This document shows positions 17,377 through 26,842 of a stretch of 64,000 nt of DNA, piece by piece (positions within the stretch are counted from its first letter, which is position 1; each line of letters begins with the position of its first letter). Under the pieces are notes generated by a model. It made no database searches, was not told where the DNA came from, and saw only the letters and a list, made by a program, of their open reading frames with translations. The position numbers and the translations under genes are program-made. Source of the stretch: JBCBKL01 sp038521825 (GTDB taxonomy: Bacteria > Pseudomonadota > Alphaproteobacteria > Rhodobacterales > Rhodobacteraceae); the NCBI GenBank assembly GCA_038521825.1, contig JBCBKL010000004.1, forward strand, positions 138,946-202,945, written 5' to 3'.

Positions 17377-17978
17377 AGGCACCGCTTGGGGTCATTCTTG
17401 CCGGTGGGCTCGCCACCCGTATGGGCGGTTGCGACAAGGGTATGCTCAAGATCGGAGAGCAAACCTTGCTGGGCCGGGTGATCGACCGGCTCTCGCCCCA
17501 GGTTGCGGGGCTCGCGCTGAACGCAAATGGGGATCCGGTGCGCTTTGCTTCCCTTCACCTGCCTATCATCCCCGACAGTATCGATGGCTATGCTGGCCCC
17601 CTTGCAGGCGTTCTTGCCGGGCTCGACTGGGCTGCGGCGCAAGGGGCAGAAACGATCGTGACGGCCGCGGCCGACACGCCCTTTTTCCCCTGTGATCTTG
17701 TTCCGCGCCTGCAGCTTGAGGGCGAAGGCATGACCTGCCCGCTTGTCCTTGCCGCGACACGAGACGATGAGCGGATCGCCCGGCATCCGACATTCGGCCT
17801 GTGGCCGGTTGCCTTGCGGGATGATTTGCGAAAGGCGCTGGACGGAGGGCTGCGCAAGGTTGTGCTGTGGACTGATGAACATCATGGGCGCGCGGCGGTC
17901 TTTCCGACGGATGGGTTCGATCCGTTTTTTAACGTCAATACGCCCGATGATCTCGCGCGGGCTGAGGCGCTGATATGA
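17373..17978 (+). CDS. mobA: Molybdenum cofactor guanylyltransferase
   Basis: Adds GMP to molybdopterin to make MGD/bis-MGD. 201 residues. The nucleotide-binding motif LAGGLATRMGGCDKGMLKIG at about residues 9-28 is the MobA signature (family consensus GGxxxRMGxxDK). Further family regions are DSIDGYAGPLAGVLAGLDWA and the GFDPFFNVNTPDDLARAE C-terminus. It overlaps fdhD and mobB by four bases on each side. Confidence 0.96.
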   Translation: MKAPLGVILAGGLATRMGGCDKGMLKIGEQTLLGRVIDRLSPQVAGLALNANGDPVRFASLHLPIIPDSIDGYAGPLAGVLAGLDWAAAQGAETIVTAAADTPFFPCDLVPRLQLEGEGMTCPLVLAATRDDERIARHPTFGLWPVALRDDLRKALDGGLRKVVLWTDEHHGRAAVFPTDGFDPFFNVNTPDDLARAEALI

Positions 17979-18466
17979 AGCTCTACGGCGTTGTGGGATG
18001 GAAGAACGCGGGCAAAACCGGCCTGATGGAGCGGCTTGTCGCCGATATCACCGGGCGCGGTTTGTCTGTTTCGACCGTGAAGCACGCCCATCACACATTC
18101 GACGTCGATCATCCCGGCAAGGACAGCCACCGGCACCGGATCGCTGGCGCGACCGAGGTGCTGCTGGCCTCGCGCAACCGATTTGCACTGATGCATGAAC
18201 TGCGAGAAGAGGATGAGCCGCGACTTGAAGATCTGCTCTCCAAACTGGCCCCGGTCGATCTTGTCCTCGTCGAAGGGTACAAGCGCGATGCCCACCCCAA
18301 GGTCGAGGCGCATCGCCAAGAAACCGGTAACCCTTTGATCGCGCCGGATGATCCTACGATCCGGGCGGTCGCGTCCGATACGCCGCTTGATCTCGACCGC
18401 CCAGTATTCGACCTGAACAATACGAAGGCCGTCGCCGATTTCATTCTGCAAGAGGTTGACCTGTGA
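17975..18466 (+). CDS. mobB: Molybdopterin-guanine dinucleotide biosynthesis adaptor
   Basis: 163-residue P-loop GTPase. The Walker A region GWKNAGKTGLMERLV at residues 8-22 and STVKHAHHTFDVDHPGKDSH (the MobB switch-like segment) identify it. The later VDLVLVEGYKRDAHPKVEAHR segment is the family motif. MobB helps MobA in nucleotide attachment in other bacteria. Coupled by four-base overlaps to mobA and the moeA fusion gene. Confidence 0.95.
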   Translation: MKLYGVVGWKNAGKTGLMERLVADITGRGLSVSTVKHAHHTFDVDHPGKDSHRHRIAGATEVLLASRNRFALMHELREEDEPRLEDLLSKLAPVDLVLVEGYKRDAHPKVEAHRQETGNPLIAPDDPTIRAVASDTPLDLDRPVFDLNNTKAVADFILQEVDL

Positions 18467-20541
18467 CTGCGTGGGATGCGGTCATCATGGTCGATTGGTC
18501 GGGTGGCAATCAGGCACCGGTCAAACCCACCAAAGACGCGATCTGGGCCTGTATCGCCCGTGGCGGCACCGCCGAAGAGCCTGTGTATCTGCGTAATCGT
18601 GAATTGGCGGAGGCATGGATCATCAACGCCATCGAAGCTGCGCGCGCGCGGGGCGAACAGGTCCTGGTGGGGTTCGATTTCCCTTTTGGCTATCCGACCG
18701 GCTTTGCCCGTGCGTTGACGGGGCAGGATGATCCGTTTGCTTTGTGGGACTGGGTTGAGGCGCGGATCGAAGATAGCCCAACGACCAACAACCGCTTCGA
18801 CGTTGCCGCTGAGATCAATGCCATGTTCCCCGGGATCGGACCATTTTGGGGTAACGGGCTCAAACGCGATATCCCGCATTTGCCCCGCCGCGGGTCCGAG
18901 CGGCAGGGCCACGGGATGCCCGAACGCCGCGCGGCCGAGCGGATCGCCAGGGGTGCTTTCCCTGTCTGGCAGCTTTCCGGCGCAGGAGCCGTTGGTGGCC
19001 AGGTTCTTATGGGCCTGCCGGTGCTCAACCGGTTGCGCCGCCGCTGGGATACGGTGTGCGTCTGGCCATTCGAGGCGCTTGACGGCCCGATCGCGCTGGT
19101 GGAAATCTGGCCGTCCCTGACGGTAGGCCAACCACCTGAGGGATGGATCAAGGATGCCTGGCAGGTGCACGAGGTTGCGCGGATCACCTCTGGCCTGCCT
19201 GCCGACCGGCTGGCGCAGATGCTGGACGTGCCGCCGACCGAAGAAGGCTGGATCCTGGGCCTGGGTTTTGAGGATCAGCTAGCTGGCGCGCCCGAGCCTC
19301 CGCGGCTCAAGAACGATTGCTTTGCATTGCCGCCGGGTATCGATTGGGCGCCGGTTGACGACGCGCTGCAGCTCTTGCGAGAGCGGTTGGTGCCCGTCGT
19401 CGGGACGGAGATCTTGCCACTGAACGCTGCGCTTGGTCGGACCCTTGCCGCCGATGTGGTCGCCAAGCGCGCGAACCCGCCCCATTCCAATACTGCCGTT
19501 GACGGCTATGGTTTTGCAGGGGGGCGGGACGGCGGGGTGCACCGGCTCAGATTGATGGCGGACCGGGCTGCGGCCGGGTCTGATCCAGGTATGACCGTCC
19601 CCAATGGCCACGCCATCCGCGTTCTGACGGGGGCCGCCCTGCCCGAAGGCGTCGATACGGTCGTACTGCAGGAAGACGTGAGCGCCAGCCACACCGAGAT
19701 TGCCTTTCGCGGGCCGGTCACGGCGGGGGCCAATACAAGAAAGGCGGGCGAAGATGTCAGGGCAGGAGAGACAATCACCAGGGCGGGTAAGCGGCTCGCT
19801 CCGGCCGACCTTGCGCTGCTCGCGGCGACGGGTTGCAACGATGTTGCGGTGCACAGACCGCTCCGGGTCGCGATCCTGTCCACTGGCGATGAACTGGTCG
19901 AGGCAGGAGAGCGCGCCTCGGCTGGCCAGATCCACGATGCCAACCGACCGATGCTGTTGGGGCTCGTGCTCCAGATGGGGCATCAGGCGCTGGATCTGGG
20001 GCGCGTGCCGGACGACCGCGCGCAGCTGAAGGCGCAACTTGACCATGCGGCTTCCAGGGCCGATGTCATTCTGACCAGCGGTGGTGCCTCGGCCGGCGAC
20101 GAAGATCACGTATCGGCCCTTTTGCGCGAGGCAAACGCGATGGAGCTGTGGCGCATCGCGATCAAGCCCGGGCGACCACTGGCGCTTGGGATGTGGCAGG
20201 GCAAACCGGTCTTCGGACTGCCCGGCAACCCAGTTGCCGCCATGGTGTGCACGCTTGTCTTTGCGGCCCCGGCGCTGGCGGTGCTCGGTGGGCGATGCTG
20301 GCCCGAACCTCAGGGCTATCTGCTGCCCGCCGCGTTCAAGAAACGAAAGCAGGGTGGGCGACGCGAATTCCTGCGGGCCCGCGTCAGGAATGGTCAGGCC
20401 GAGGTGTTTGCCTCTGAAGGATCCGGGCGCATCAGCGGGCTAAGCTGGGCCGAAGGTCTGGTCGAGTTGCCGGATGAGGCCGTAACCATCACACTCGGCG
20501 ATCCGGTGCGGTTCATCCCCTGGGACAGCTTTATCGGCTAA
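18463..20541 (+). CDS. moeA: Fusion: RNase-H-like (DUF429-type) domain + molybdopterin molybdenumtransferase MoeA
   Basis: 692 residues, far longer than the roughly 400 of MoeA. Residues about 289-692 are a complete MoeA: NTAVDGYGF, GAALPEGVDTVVLQED, ILSTGDELVEAGE, TSGGASAGDEDHV and GLPGNPVAAMV, the enzyme that inserts molybdate into adenylylated molybdopterin. Residues 1-285 are a separate domain with VMVDWSGG (D11), VGFDFPFGYPTG (D72) and ALVEIWPSL, an acidic-residue pattern like the predicted RNase-H-fold DUF429 group. The frame is continuous and the join is at LPPGIDWAPVDDAL. The N-terminal domain's role is unknown; its fusion to the Moco operon suggests a cofactor-linked function. Last gene of the fdhD-mobA-mobB unit. 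Confidence 0.93.
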   Translation: MTAWDAVIMVDWSGGNQAPVKPTKDAIWACIARGGTAEEPVYLRNRELAEAWIINAIEAARARGEQVLVGFDFPFGYPTGFARALTGQDDPFALWDWVEARIEDSPTTNNRFDVAAEINAMFPGIGPFWGNGLKRDIPHLPRRGSERQGHGMPERRAAERIARGAFPVWQLSGAGAVGGQVLMGLPVLNRLRRRWDTVCVWPFEALDGPIALVEIWPSLTVGQPPEGWIKDAWQVHEVARITSGLPADRLAQMLDVPPTEEGWILGLGFEDQLAGAPEPPRLKNDCFALPPGIDWAPVDDALQLLRERLVPVVGTEILPLNAALGRTLAADVVAKRANPPHSNTAVDGYGFAGGRDGGVHRLRLMADRAAAGSDPGMTVPNGHAIRVLTGAALPEGVDTVVLQEDVSASHTEIAFRGPVTAGANTRKAGEDVRAGETITRAGKRLAPADLALLAATGCNDVAVHRPLRVAILSTGDELVEAGERASAGQIHDANRPMLLGLVLQMGHQALDLGRVPDDRAQLKAQLDHAASRADVILTSGGASAGDEDHVSALLREANAMELWRIAIKPGRPLALGMWQGKPVFGLPGNPVAAMVCTLVFAAPALAVLGGRCWPEPQGYLLPAAFKKRKQGGRREFLRARVRNGQAEVFASEGSGRISGLSWAEGLVELPDEAVTITLGDPVRFIPWDSFIG

Positions 20542-20542
20542 G

Positions 20543-21571
20543 TCAGTTAAACGTGCCCGCCACACGGCCCAGCAACATGAACGCGCGGGCGGTGCGGGTA
20601 TCCGTCAGGTCGGAAATCTCTGCGTCGCTGGCCTCATCCGCGAAATCGGCAAATGTCTTGTCAAAGCGGCGCAGGAAATGGTGGGCCGCGTCGCGAAATA
20701 TCGGGTCCTGTTTCATCCGGCCTGCGCTGAGGGTCAGGGACGACCGGTCACGGATACCGCCCAAGGCGGCGACGGCCCGACCGCGAACGCCCTCGGCGAA
20801 CTGGCGCCAGATCTCGGGCCGCGCCTTATCGGGCTGCAGATCGTCCATATAGATGCCATCCTGGCTGAGCAGGGTCAGCACATCTTCGGCCGCCTGGATC
20901 AGTTGTGCCGCGTTGCGATCCTTCATCGCGCGGCGGAGCGCCTTGAACCCTTCTTCGTCTTCTGCCGTCTGGGGAAAGTTCAGGGCCGTGATGAAATCGG
21001 AGTGTGAGAGGGGAACGGCCACGTCGTTCATGGGTGCGCCCAGCTGCAGGATGGGCTGATCTTCGCCAACGGGCCGCGGCTGCTGCGGGGCCTCCGCTGG
21101 CGGCAGCTGAGCTGGTGAGCCGTGGACGATGAACTTGTCCTCAAGGCTGACAAGCAGCACTTCTGCACGGCGGATGCCCTTTGCTACCTCTTCAAGCTTG
21201 TCGCCGATCTCGGCCTCGGGGGTGGTGTTCTTTGCCTGCTGCTGTGCGACGTAAGACTGGCGCAACCCATCGATCGCCAATTGCAAACGCGCGTTTTCGC
21301 TCCGGATCGAGCGGGCGGCGCGGGCTGCCGTCGCGGCGACCCAGATCATCGCAATCGGCAGGACAATGGCTAGAACCGTCATGGCCCGCCGCACTCGTGT
21401 CGCGGCATCGACGTCGTCCGACGGCATGATGACGAGATAGACCACCGAAAGAACGAGCCACAGCAGCGAAAGCGCCGCTGCGCGTAGTTCGATATCCGTG
21501 ATGCGGGCTGTTCTCGGGCTGTCATAAATCCCAACGGGGGTCGTTTGGGCCTGCTTCGGCTGGTCGTCCAT
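20543..21571 (-). CDS. Conserved membrane protein of unknown function
   Basis: 342 residues. Two adjacent hydrophobic helices near residues 31-50 and 64-85 are followed by a coiled-coil-like segment (about 90-140, rich in Arg/Glu/Gln), a Pro/Gln-rich linker (about 155-175) and a soluble helical C-terminal domain beginning near FITALNFPQTAEDEEG. The protein is anchored with a large cytoplasmic part. I do not recognise a named family; the layout resembles conserved Rhodobacterales hypothetical proteins. The greA stop lies only five bases upstream of its ATG, so it is probably cotranscribed with greA. Confidence 0.75.
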   Translation of the reverse strand: MDDQPKQAQTTPVGIYDSPRTARITDIELRAAALSLLWLVLSVVYLVIMPSDDVDAATRVRRAMTVLAIVLPIAMIWVAATAARAARSIRSENARLQLAIDGLRQSYVAQQQAKNTTPEAEIGDKLEEVAKGIRRAEVLLVSLEDKFIVHGSPAQLPPAEAPQQPRPVGEDQPILQLGAPMNDVAVPLSHSDFITALNFPQTAEDEEGFKALRRAMKDRNAAQLIQAAEDVLTLLSQDGIYMDDLQPDKARPEIWRQFAEGVRGRAVAALGGIRDRSSLTLSAGRMKQDPIFRDAAHHFLRRFDKTFADFADEASDAEISDLTDTRTARAFMLLGRVAGTFN

Positions 21572-21575
21572 GAGC

Positions 21576-22046
21576 TCAACGATAGACGATTTTCAGGACT
21601 TCATAATACTTTTCGCCGCCGGGCGTACGGACCTCGACGCTATCGCCCACATCTTTGCCGATAAGCGAACGCGCAATCGGCGATTTGATGTTCAAGAGGC
21701 CCTTTTCGATGTTCGCCTCGTGCTCACCCACGATCTGCCAAGTCTTCTCCTCGTCGGTATCCTCGTCGACCAGCGTCACGGTCGCGCCGAACTTGATCGC
21801 ACCGGACAGCTTGGCGGGGTCGATGACCTCGGCAAGGCTCAGAATGCCCTCAAGCTCCTTGATGCGCCCCTCGATGAAAGACTGTTTTTCGCGGGCGGAA
21901 TGATATTCGGCATTCTCTGAAAGGTCACCATGTTCACGGGCCTCGGCAATGGCCTGGATGATCGCAGGCCGCTCTTCGGATTTGAGCTGCTTGAGTTCCA
22001 TCTCGAGGGCGCCGTGACCCTCACGTGTCATTGGTATCTTTTCCAT
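21576..22046 (-). CDS. greA: Transcription elongation factor GreA
   Basis: 156 residues from the ATG at 22044-22046 (MEKIPMTREGH). The N-terminal coiled coil carries the acidic tip region AREHGDLSENAEYHSAREKQ at about residues 36-55, which reaches into the polymerase secondary channel and stimulates cleavage of backtracked RNA. The C-terminal FKBP-like domain ends in the usual DSVEVRTPGGEKYYEVLKI. Size and motifs are standard. GGAAG precedes the chosen start. Confidence 0.97.
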   Translation of the reverse strand: MEKIPMTREGHGALEMELKQLKSEERPAIIQAIAEAREHGDLSENAEYHSAREKQSFIEGRIKELEGILSLAEVIDPAKLSGAIKFGATVTLVDEDTDEEKTWQIVGEHEANIEKGLLNIKSPIARSLIGKDVGDSVEVRTPGGEKYYEVLKIVYR

Positions 22047-22219
22047 GGGCATGCTTCCAAACATGACGGGCGGCCACTTGAGGCCGCCCAACGAGATTCA
22101 GATACTGAACCCAACGGGCTGGGGAATGCAAGAGCCTGTCGGCGCGCCGGTCCGTACGACATCGGCTCACGGAATCCGGAACGTGGGTATCCGCTCGCAC
22201 TGCCGTCGAAAATCGCCCG

Positions 22220-22245
22220 ATTATAACGCTGTGTCGCATTTGCAA
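22220..22245 (-). promoter_or_regulatory. Weak candidate promoter for greA
   Basis: On the minus strand TTGCAA (22240-22245) and a perfect TATAAT (22220-22225) are separated by only 14 bases, shorter than optimal. The site is 174 bases before greA. The rest of the 22047-22333 gap shows nothing else I can name apart from the ribosome-binding region of the ETF oxidoreductase gene. Confidence 0.25.
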
Positions 22246-22333
22246 TGCCCCCCTTGCTGGGCTAGCCAATCCCAACTGAGATTTGCGGGGCGCAGAAAAG
22301 CCCCCGACCGCAGACAATAGGGGAGCCGCCGCA

Positions 22334-23983
22334 ATGGCCGAAATGACACGCGAAGCAATGGAATATGACGTTGTGATCGTCGGGGCCGGGCCTGCCGGTC
22401 TAAGCGCGGCGATCCGGCTCAAACAGCTGGACGCCGATCTGAACGTCGTCGTTTTGGAAAAGGGATCCGAAGTTGGCGCGCACATCCTGTCAGGTGCAGT
22501 TCTCGATCCCTGCGGCATTGATGCGCTGATCCCCGATTGGAAGGAAAAGGGCGCCCCGATTACCGTCCCGGTGAAAGAAGATAACTTTTACATGCTGGGT
22601 GAGGCCGGCAGCCTGCGTATTCCCAATTGGCCAATGCCGCCGCTAATGAACAACCACGGCAACTATATCGTCTCGATGGGCAATGTCTGCCGCTGGATGG
22701 CAGAAAAGGCCGAGGAACTGGGCGTCGAGATCTTCCCCGGCATGGCCTGCTCGGAGATGGTTTACAGCGAGAACGGCGAGGTCAAAGGCGTCGTCGCGGG
22801 TGAGTTCGGTCTCAATCCCGACGGAACGCCGTCAGACGGCTACGAGCCGGGGATGGAGCTTCACGGCAAGTATGTATTCCTTTCAGAAGGCGTCCGGGGA
22901 TCGCTGTCGAAGGAAGTCATCGCCAAATACGATCTGGCCAATGGCAAAGAGCCGCAGAAATACGGCCTTGGCATGAAAGAGATATGGGAGATCGACCCCG
23001 CTAAGCACCGGGAGGGTACCGTGACCCACACGATGGGCTGGCCGCTCGGGTCGAATGCTGGGGGTGGTTCGTTCATCTACCACCTTGATAACAATCAGGT
23101 TTACGTGGGTTTCGTCGTCCATCTGAACTATAAGAACCCGCATCTGTTCCCATACATGGAATTCCAGCGGTTCAAGCATCACCCGATGGTGGCTGAGTTG
23201 CTCAAAGGTGGGAAACGGGTCGCCTATGGCGCGCGGGCCATCAGCGAGGGCGGGTATCAGGCGATGCCCAAGATGGTGGCGCCGGGCGTGGCACTGCTGG
23301 GCTGTTCGGTTGGCATGGTCAACGTCCCCCGCATCAAAGGCAACCACAATGCTATGCTGTCAGGGAAAGCGGCGGCTGAGGCGGCCTTTGCCGCGATCAA
23401 GGATGGGCGAAGCAGTGACGAACTGACAGCCTACGAAGACGACGTTCGGACCGGTGCGATCGGTGCTGACCTCAAAAAGGTGCGGAACGTCAAGCCGCTT
23501 TGGTCCAAATACGGCCTGACCGCCTCGCTGGTGCTGGGCGGGTTCGACATGTGGACCAACACGATTGGCTTTTCGCTCTTTGGCACCCAAGGTCACGGCA
23601 AATCCGACGCCGACGCGACAGAAGAGGCTTCGAAACACAAGGTCATCGATTATCCCAAACCTGATGGCACCTTGTCGTTCGACCGGCTGACAAATGTGTC
23701 GTTCAGCATGACCAACCACGAAGAAAGTCAGCCCGCGCACCTCAAGCTTGCCGACGCGTCGATCCCGGTGAATATCAACCTTCCGAAATACGCTGGCCCC
23801 TCGGCGCGCTACTGCCCCGCAGGCGTGTACGAGTTCGTCGAGGAAGAGGGCAAAGACACGCGGTTCGTCATCAACTTCCAGAACTGCGTGCACTGTAAGA
23901 CCTGTGACATCAAGGATCCGAGCCAGAACATCAACTGGACCACGCCGCAGGGCGGGGACGGGCCGAACTACCCGAATATGTGA
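22334..23983 (+). CDS. Electron transfer flavoprotein-ubiquinone oxidoreductase
   Basis: 549 residues from the ATG at 22334, preceded by GGGGAG. Transfers electrons from ETF, reduced by acyl-CoA and other dehydrogenases, to ubiquinone at the inner membrane. The FAD dinucleotide motif DVVIVGAGPAGLSAAIRL is at about 12-29, and HTMGWPLGSNAGGGSFIYH lies in the quinone/FAD domain. The C-terminus has the 4Fe-4S ligands: CPAGVYEF and NCVHCKTCDIKDPSQNI. It fits functionally with the acyl-CoA dehydrogenase at 12.6 kb, although the two are not linked. A long inverted repeat follows the stop. Confidence 0.97.
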   Translation: MAEMTREAMEYDVVIVGAGPAGLSAAIRLKQLDADLNVVVLEKGSEVGAHILSGAVLDPCGIDALIPDWKEKGAPITVPVKEDNFYMLGEAGSLRIPNWPMPPLMNNHGNYIVSMGNVCRWMAEKAEELGVEIFPGMACSEMVYSENGEVKGVVAGEFGLNPDGTPSDGYEPGMELHGKYVFLSEGVRGSLSKEVIAKYDLANGKEPQKYGLGMKEIWEIDPAKHREGTVTHTMGWPLGSNAGGGSFIYHLDNNQVYVGFVVHLNYKNPHLFPYMEFQRFKHHPMVAELLKGGKRVAYGARAISEGGYQAMPKMVAPGVALLGCSVGMVNVPRIKGNHNAMLSGKAAAEAAFAAIKDGRSSDELTAYEDDVRTGAIGADLKKVRNVKPLWSKYGLTASLVLGGFDMWTNTIGFSLFGTQGHGKSDADATEEASKHKVIDYPKPDGTLSFDRLTNVSFSMTNHEESQPAHLKLADASIPVNINLPKYAGPSARYCPAGVYEFVEEEGKDTRFVINFQNCVHCKTCDIKDPSQNINWTTPQGGDGPNYPNM

Positions 23984-24037
23984 ACAAAGAACCGCCACTG
24001 GTGGCACCGTTAACGCGGCTGGTGGCGAAATCTTTGT
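23984..24037 (+). terminator. Possible terminator hairpin behind the ETF oxidoreductase gene
   Basis: ACAAAGA (23984-23990) pairs with TCTTTGT (24031-24037), and inside this CGCCAC pairs with GTGGCG, giving a two-part stem enclosing a 20-odd-base loop. There is no clear T-run afterwards, so intrinsic termination is uncertain. The remaining bases up to 24141 hold only the leader of the TPR gene. Confidence 0.4.
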
Positions 24038-24141
24038 CGTTTCCCTATCTTTACGGCCATATGCTGAAGGATGCGGGTGTGCCGCGTTGCAATGCGCGAC
24101 TGACCTGCTAGCTTTGGCCAACAAAACAGAAGGGAACCGTC

Positions 24142-25857
24142 TTGAGCAGACCCATCCGCTTTGCCATCGCCTTTTTCGCGGCTATGCTGGCCGCCGACAC
24201 CGTCCTTGCCCAGGCCCGATCGGCCGCAGGTGCCTACCTGGCTGGACGACAAGCCATTCGAGACAGCGATTACGCCTCGGCCGCGATGTTCTACACCCAG
24301 GCGCTGGCGCGGGATCGGGGCAATGCCGACTTGATGGAGGAAACGGTACTCGCCCAACTTTACCTTGGCCGGGTGGATCGCGCTCTGCCAATTGCGCGCA
24401 TCATGGAAGAGCGGAGCCTGCGCAGTCAGGCGGCTCACATGGCGACGGTTGTCGATCTGCTGCAACGGGAAAATTACGAAGGCTATCTGGCCCGCGATCC
24501 GGAAACACAGGGCATCGTACCGCTGGTCGACATGCTGCTTGAGGCATGGTCGCTGTTTGGCGTGGGCGATGTCGAAGCGGGGATTGCGGCGTTTGACAAT
24601 GTCGCAGAGCAGGCCGGTCTCAAGGGTTTCGCGACCTATCACAAGGCGCTGGCACTTGCCGTCAGTGGTGATTTTGAGGCTGCTGCGGGAATCTTTGAAA
24701 ATGATGAAGAGGCCGCCGCACTGCAGACACGGCGTGGTGTGATGGCCCGGGCCGAAATCCTGTCGCAGTTGGGTAGCAACGAAGACGCCCTTGCGATACT
24801 GCGCAACGCATTCGGCGAGGCCACGGATAACGAACTGACTGCGATGACGACGGCGCTGGAAGCGGGCGAAACCCTGCCCTTTACCCATGCCGCATCGGTC
24901 AGTGACGGCGTGGCCGAGGTTTTTTATTCGGTAGCAGGTGCTTTGCAGAACGAAGCGGGCGCGAACTACAGCCTGCTCTTTGGCCGGCTCGCCCGATACA
25001 TGCGCCCCAATCACGTCGACGCAACGCTATTGAACGCCGAACTGCTTGAGGAATTGGGTCAGTACGACCTTGCCATCGCAGAATACAAGGGTGTGTCGGC
25101 CAGCCATCCGGCCTTTCATGCCGCTGAACTTGGCCGGGTTGCAGCACTGCGTGAAAGCGGCAAACCCGACGCGGCCATCGAGGCGCTGGAGCAACTCGCC
25201 AACCGCTTCCCCGAACTCCCGGTCGTCCATTCGACACTCGGTGACGTCCTGCGCCAGCAAGAGGATTATGCCGACGCTATTGGGTCCTATGACCGGGCGC
25301 TTGAGCTGACGGGCGACACCGCCCAATCGGTCTGGTTCCTGCTTTATGCGCGAGCGATTTCCTACGAACGGCTGGGCCGCTGGGACGAGGCAGAGGCTGA
25401 TTTTCGCAAGGCGCTTGCGCTCAACCCGGGCCAGCCTCAGGTGTTGAATTATCTGGGCTACTCGCTCGTCGAAAAGCAGATCAATCTCGAAGAGGCGCTC
25501 AGGATGATCGAAGAGGCCGTCGCGGGCAGCCCCGACAGCGGCTACATCGTCGACAGCCTTGGCTGGGTGCTTTATCGGCTGGGCCGCTATGACGAAGCGG
25601 TGGTGCAGATGGAGCGTGCAGTTGAGCTGATGCCCATCGATCCGGTCGTCAACGATCACCTTGGTGATGTGTACTGGGCTGTCGGCCGCTTCCGCGAGGC
25701 CGAATTCCAGTGGAGCCGGGCGCTGAGCTTTGTTGACGAGGACGATCCCGGCGAAGCCGACCCCGTGCGCATCCGACGCAAGCTGAATGTCGGGCTGGAT
25801 ACCGTTCTGGCCGAGGAAGGAGCCCCGCCCCTGAAGGTGGCGAATGACGACGGTTGA
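24142..25857 (+). CDS. Periplasmic tetratricopeptide repeat protein
   Basis: 571 residues. A signal peptide is visible (IRFAIAFFAAMLAADTVLAQA, cleavage near residue 25). The rest is alpha-helical with many TPR units, clearest in the C-terminal half: AIGSYDRALELTG, RWDEAEADFRKALALNPGQPQVLNYLGY, RYDEAVVQMERAVELMPIDPVVNDHLGDVYW. Probably a scaffold in the periplasm or bound to the outer membrane; partners are unknown. The stop overlaps ispE by 14 bases, so the two genes are translationally coupled. Confidence 0.92.
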   Translation: MSRPIRFAIAFFAAMLAADTVLAQARSAAGAYLAGRQAIRDSDYASAAMFYTQALARDRGNADLMEETVLAQLYLGRVDRALPIARIMEERSLRSQAAHMATVVDLLQRENYEGYLARDPETQGIVPLVDMLLEAWSLFGVGDVEAGIAAFDNVAEQAGLKGFATYHKALALAVSGDFEAAAGIFENDEEAAALQTRRGVMARAEILSQLGSNEDALAILRNAFGEATDNELTAMTTALEAGETLPFTHAASVSDGVAEVFYSVAGALQNEAGANYSLLFGRLARYMRPNHVDATLLNAELLEELGQYDLAIAEYKGVSASHPAFHAAELGRVAALRESGKPDAAIEALEQLANRFPELPVVHSTLGDVLRQQEDYADAIGSYDRALELTGDTAQSVWFLLYARAISYERLGRWDEAEADFRKALALNPGQPQVLNYLGYSLVEKQINLEEALRMIEEAVAGSPDSGYIVDSLGWVLYRLGRYDEAVVQMERAVELMPIDPVVNDHLGDVYWAVGRFREAEFQWSRALSFVDEDDPGEADPVRIRRKLNVGLDTVLAEEGAPPLKVANDDG

Positions 25858-26752
25858 GGTCTTCGCGCCAGCCAAGATCAATCTCACACTGCACGTGACC
25901 GGCCAGCGCGCCGATGGTTATCACTTGCTCGATAGTATTGTGTCGTTTGGAACGATGGGCGATAGCCTGCGACTGTACCCGGGCAACACGCTGTCACTAG
26001 CTGTCGAAGGGCCGGAAGCGGACGACGTCCCGACCGATATGGACAACCTTGCGCTTCGGGCCGCATCTCTTGTACCGCGACACGATGAAGGAGCCGCGCT
26101 GGTCCTCGACAAACACCTGCCCGTCGCTTCCGGGATTGGTGGCGGCTCCGCGGATGCGGCAGCCGCGTATCGCGGCATGTTGGTTTTGTGCGAACAAACG
26201 GCTTCGCTGTTGGCGGCTGCGCCGGATGACGTACTGGCCCCCGATGCGCGTGCGCTTTTGCGCCTGGGGGCGGATGTGCCGATGTGTCTGGTTTCGAGCC
26301 CGCTCAGGGCGCGTGGTATCGGCGAGAAGATGGGTCTTGTTTCGTTGCCGCGCCTACCTGTGGTGCTGATTAACCCGCGCAAGGCCGTGTCGACGCCCAA
26401 GGTCTTTGCCGCATTGCGTCAAAAGGATAATCCGCCGATGTCAGATCCGCTTCCGGAATTTGCGGATGTTAGCACAACCATCGGATGGCTGGCGGGTATG
26501 CGCAATGATCTGGAGGTGCCGGCGATGGAGGTTGAGCCATCCATCGCAGAGGTTCTCGACAGCTTGCGCCAGACTAAAGCTTGCCGTTTGGCACGCATGT
26601 CCGGTTCGGGAGCGACGTGCTTCGGCCTCTTCGAAACCGAGGACGAGGCCAAGGCCGCTGCATCCTTGCTTTTTGACAGGCATCCCGATTGGTGGGTGGC
26701 AGGTGGATTCCTCGCCGATCAGTCAATTGCCGCGAGGCCCAGGACGATTTGA
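25844..26752 (+). CDS. ispE: 4-diphosphocytidyl-2-C-methyl-D-erythritol kinase
   Basis: GHMP kinase of the MEP isoprenoid pathway, phosphorylating CDP-methylerythritol at the 2-hydroxyl. 302 residues. Diagnostic segments: FAPAKINLTLHVTGQRADGYH at the N-terminus, the glycine-rich ATP loop PVASGIGGGSADAAA near 89-103, RLGADVPMCL, and ARMSGSGATCFGLF near the C-terminus. It is coupled to the TPR gene, and the convergent polyprenyl synthase downstream uses the C5 units this pathway makes. Confidence 0.97.
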   Translation: MTTVEVFAPAKINLTLHVTGQRADGYHLLDSIVSFGTMGDSLRLYPGNTLSLAVEGPEADDVPTDMDNLALRAASLVPRHDEGAALVLDKHLPVASGIGGGSADAAAAYRGMLVLCEQTASLLAAAPDDVLAPDARALLRLGADVPMCLVSSPLRARGIGEKMGLVSLPRLPVVLINPRKAVSTPKVFAALRQKDNPPMSDPLPEFADVSTTIGWLAGMRNDLEVPAMEVEPSIAEVLDSLRQTKACRLARMSGSGATCFGLFETEDEAKAAASLLFDRHPDWWVAGGFLADQSIAARPRTI

Positions 26753-26842
26753 GGCAGCAAAAGCGCGTCCGAGGCTGTGACAACTCGGTTGCCTGACCGT
26801 CTTGTCAGTCTTGTGAATGACCAAAAGCTGTGGGCGCCGTTC

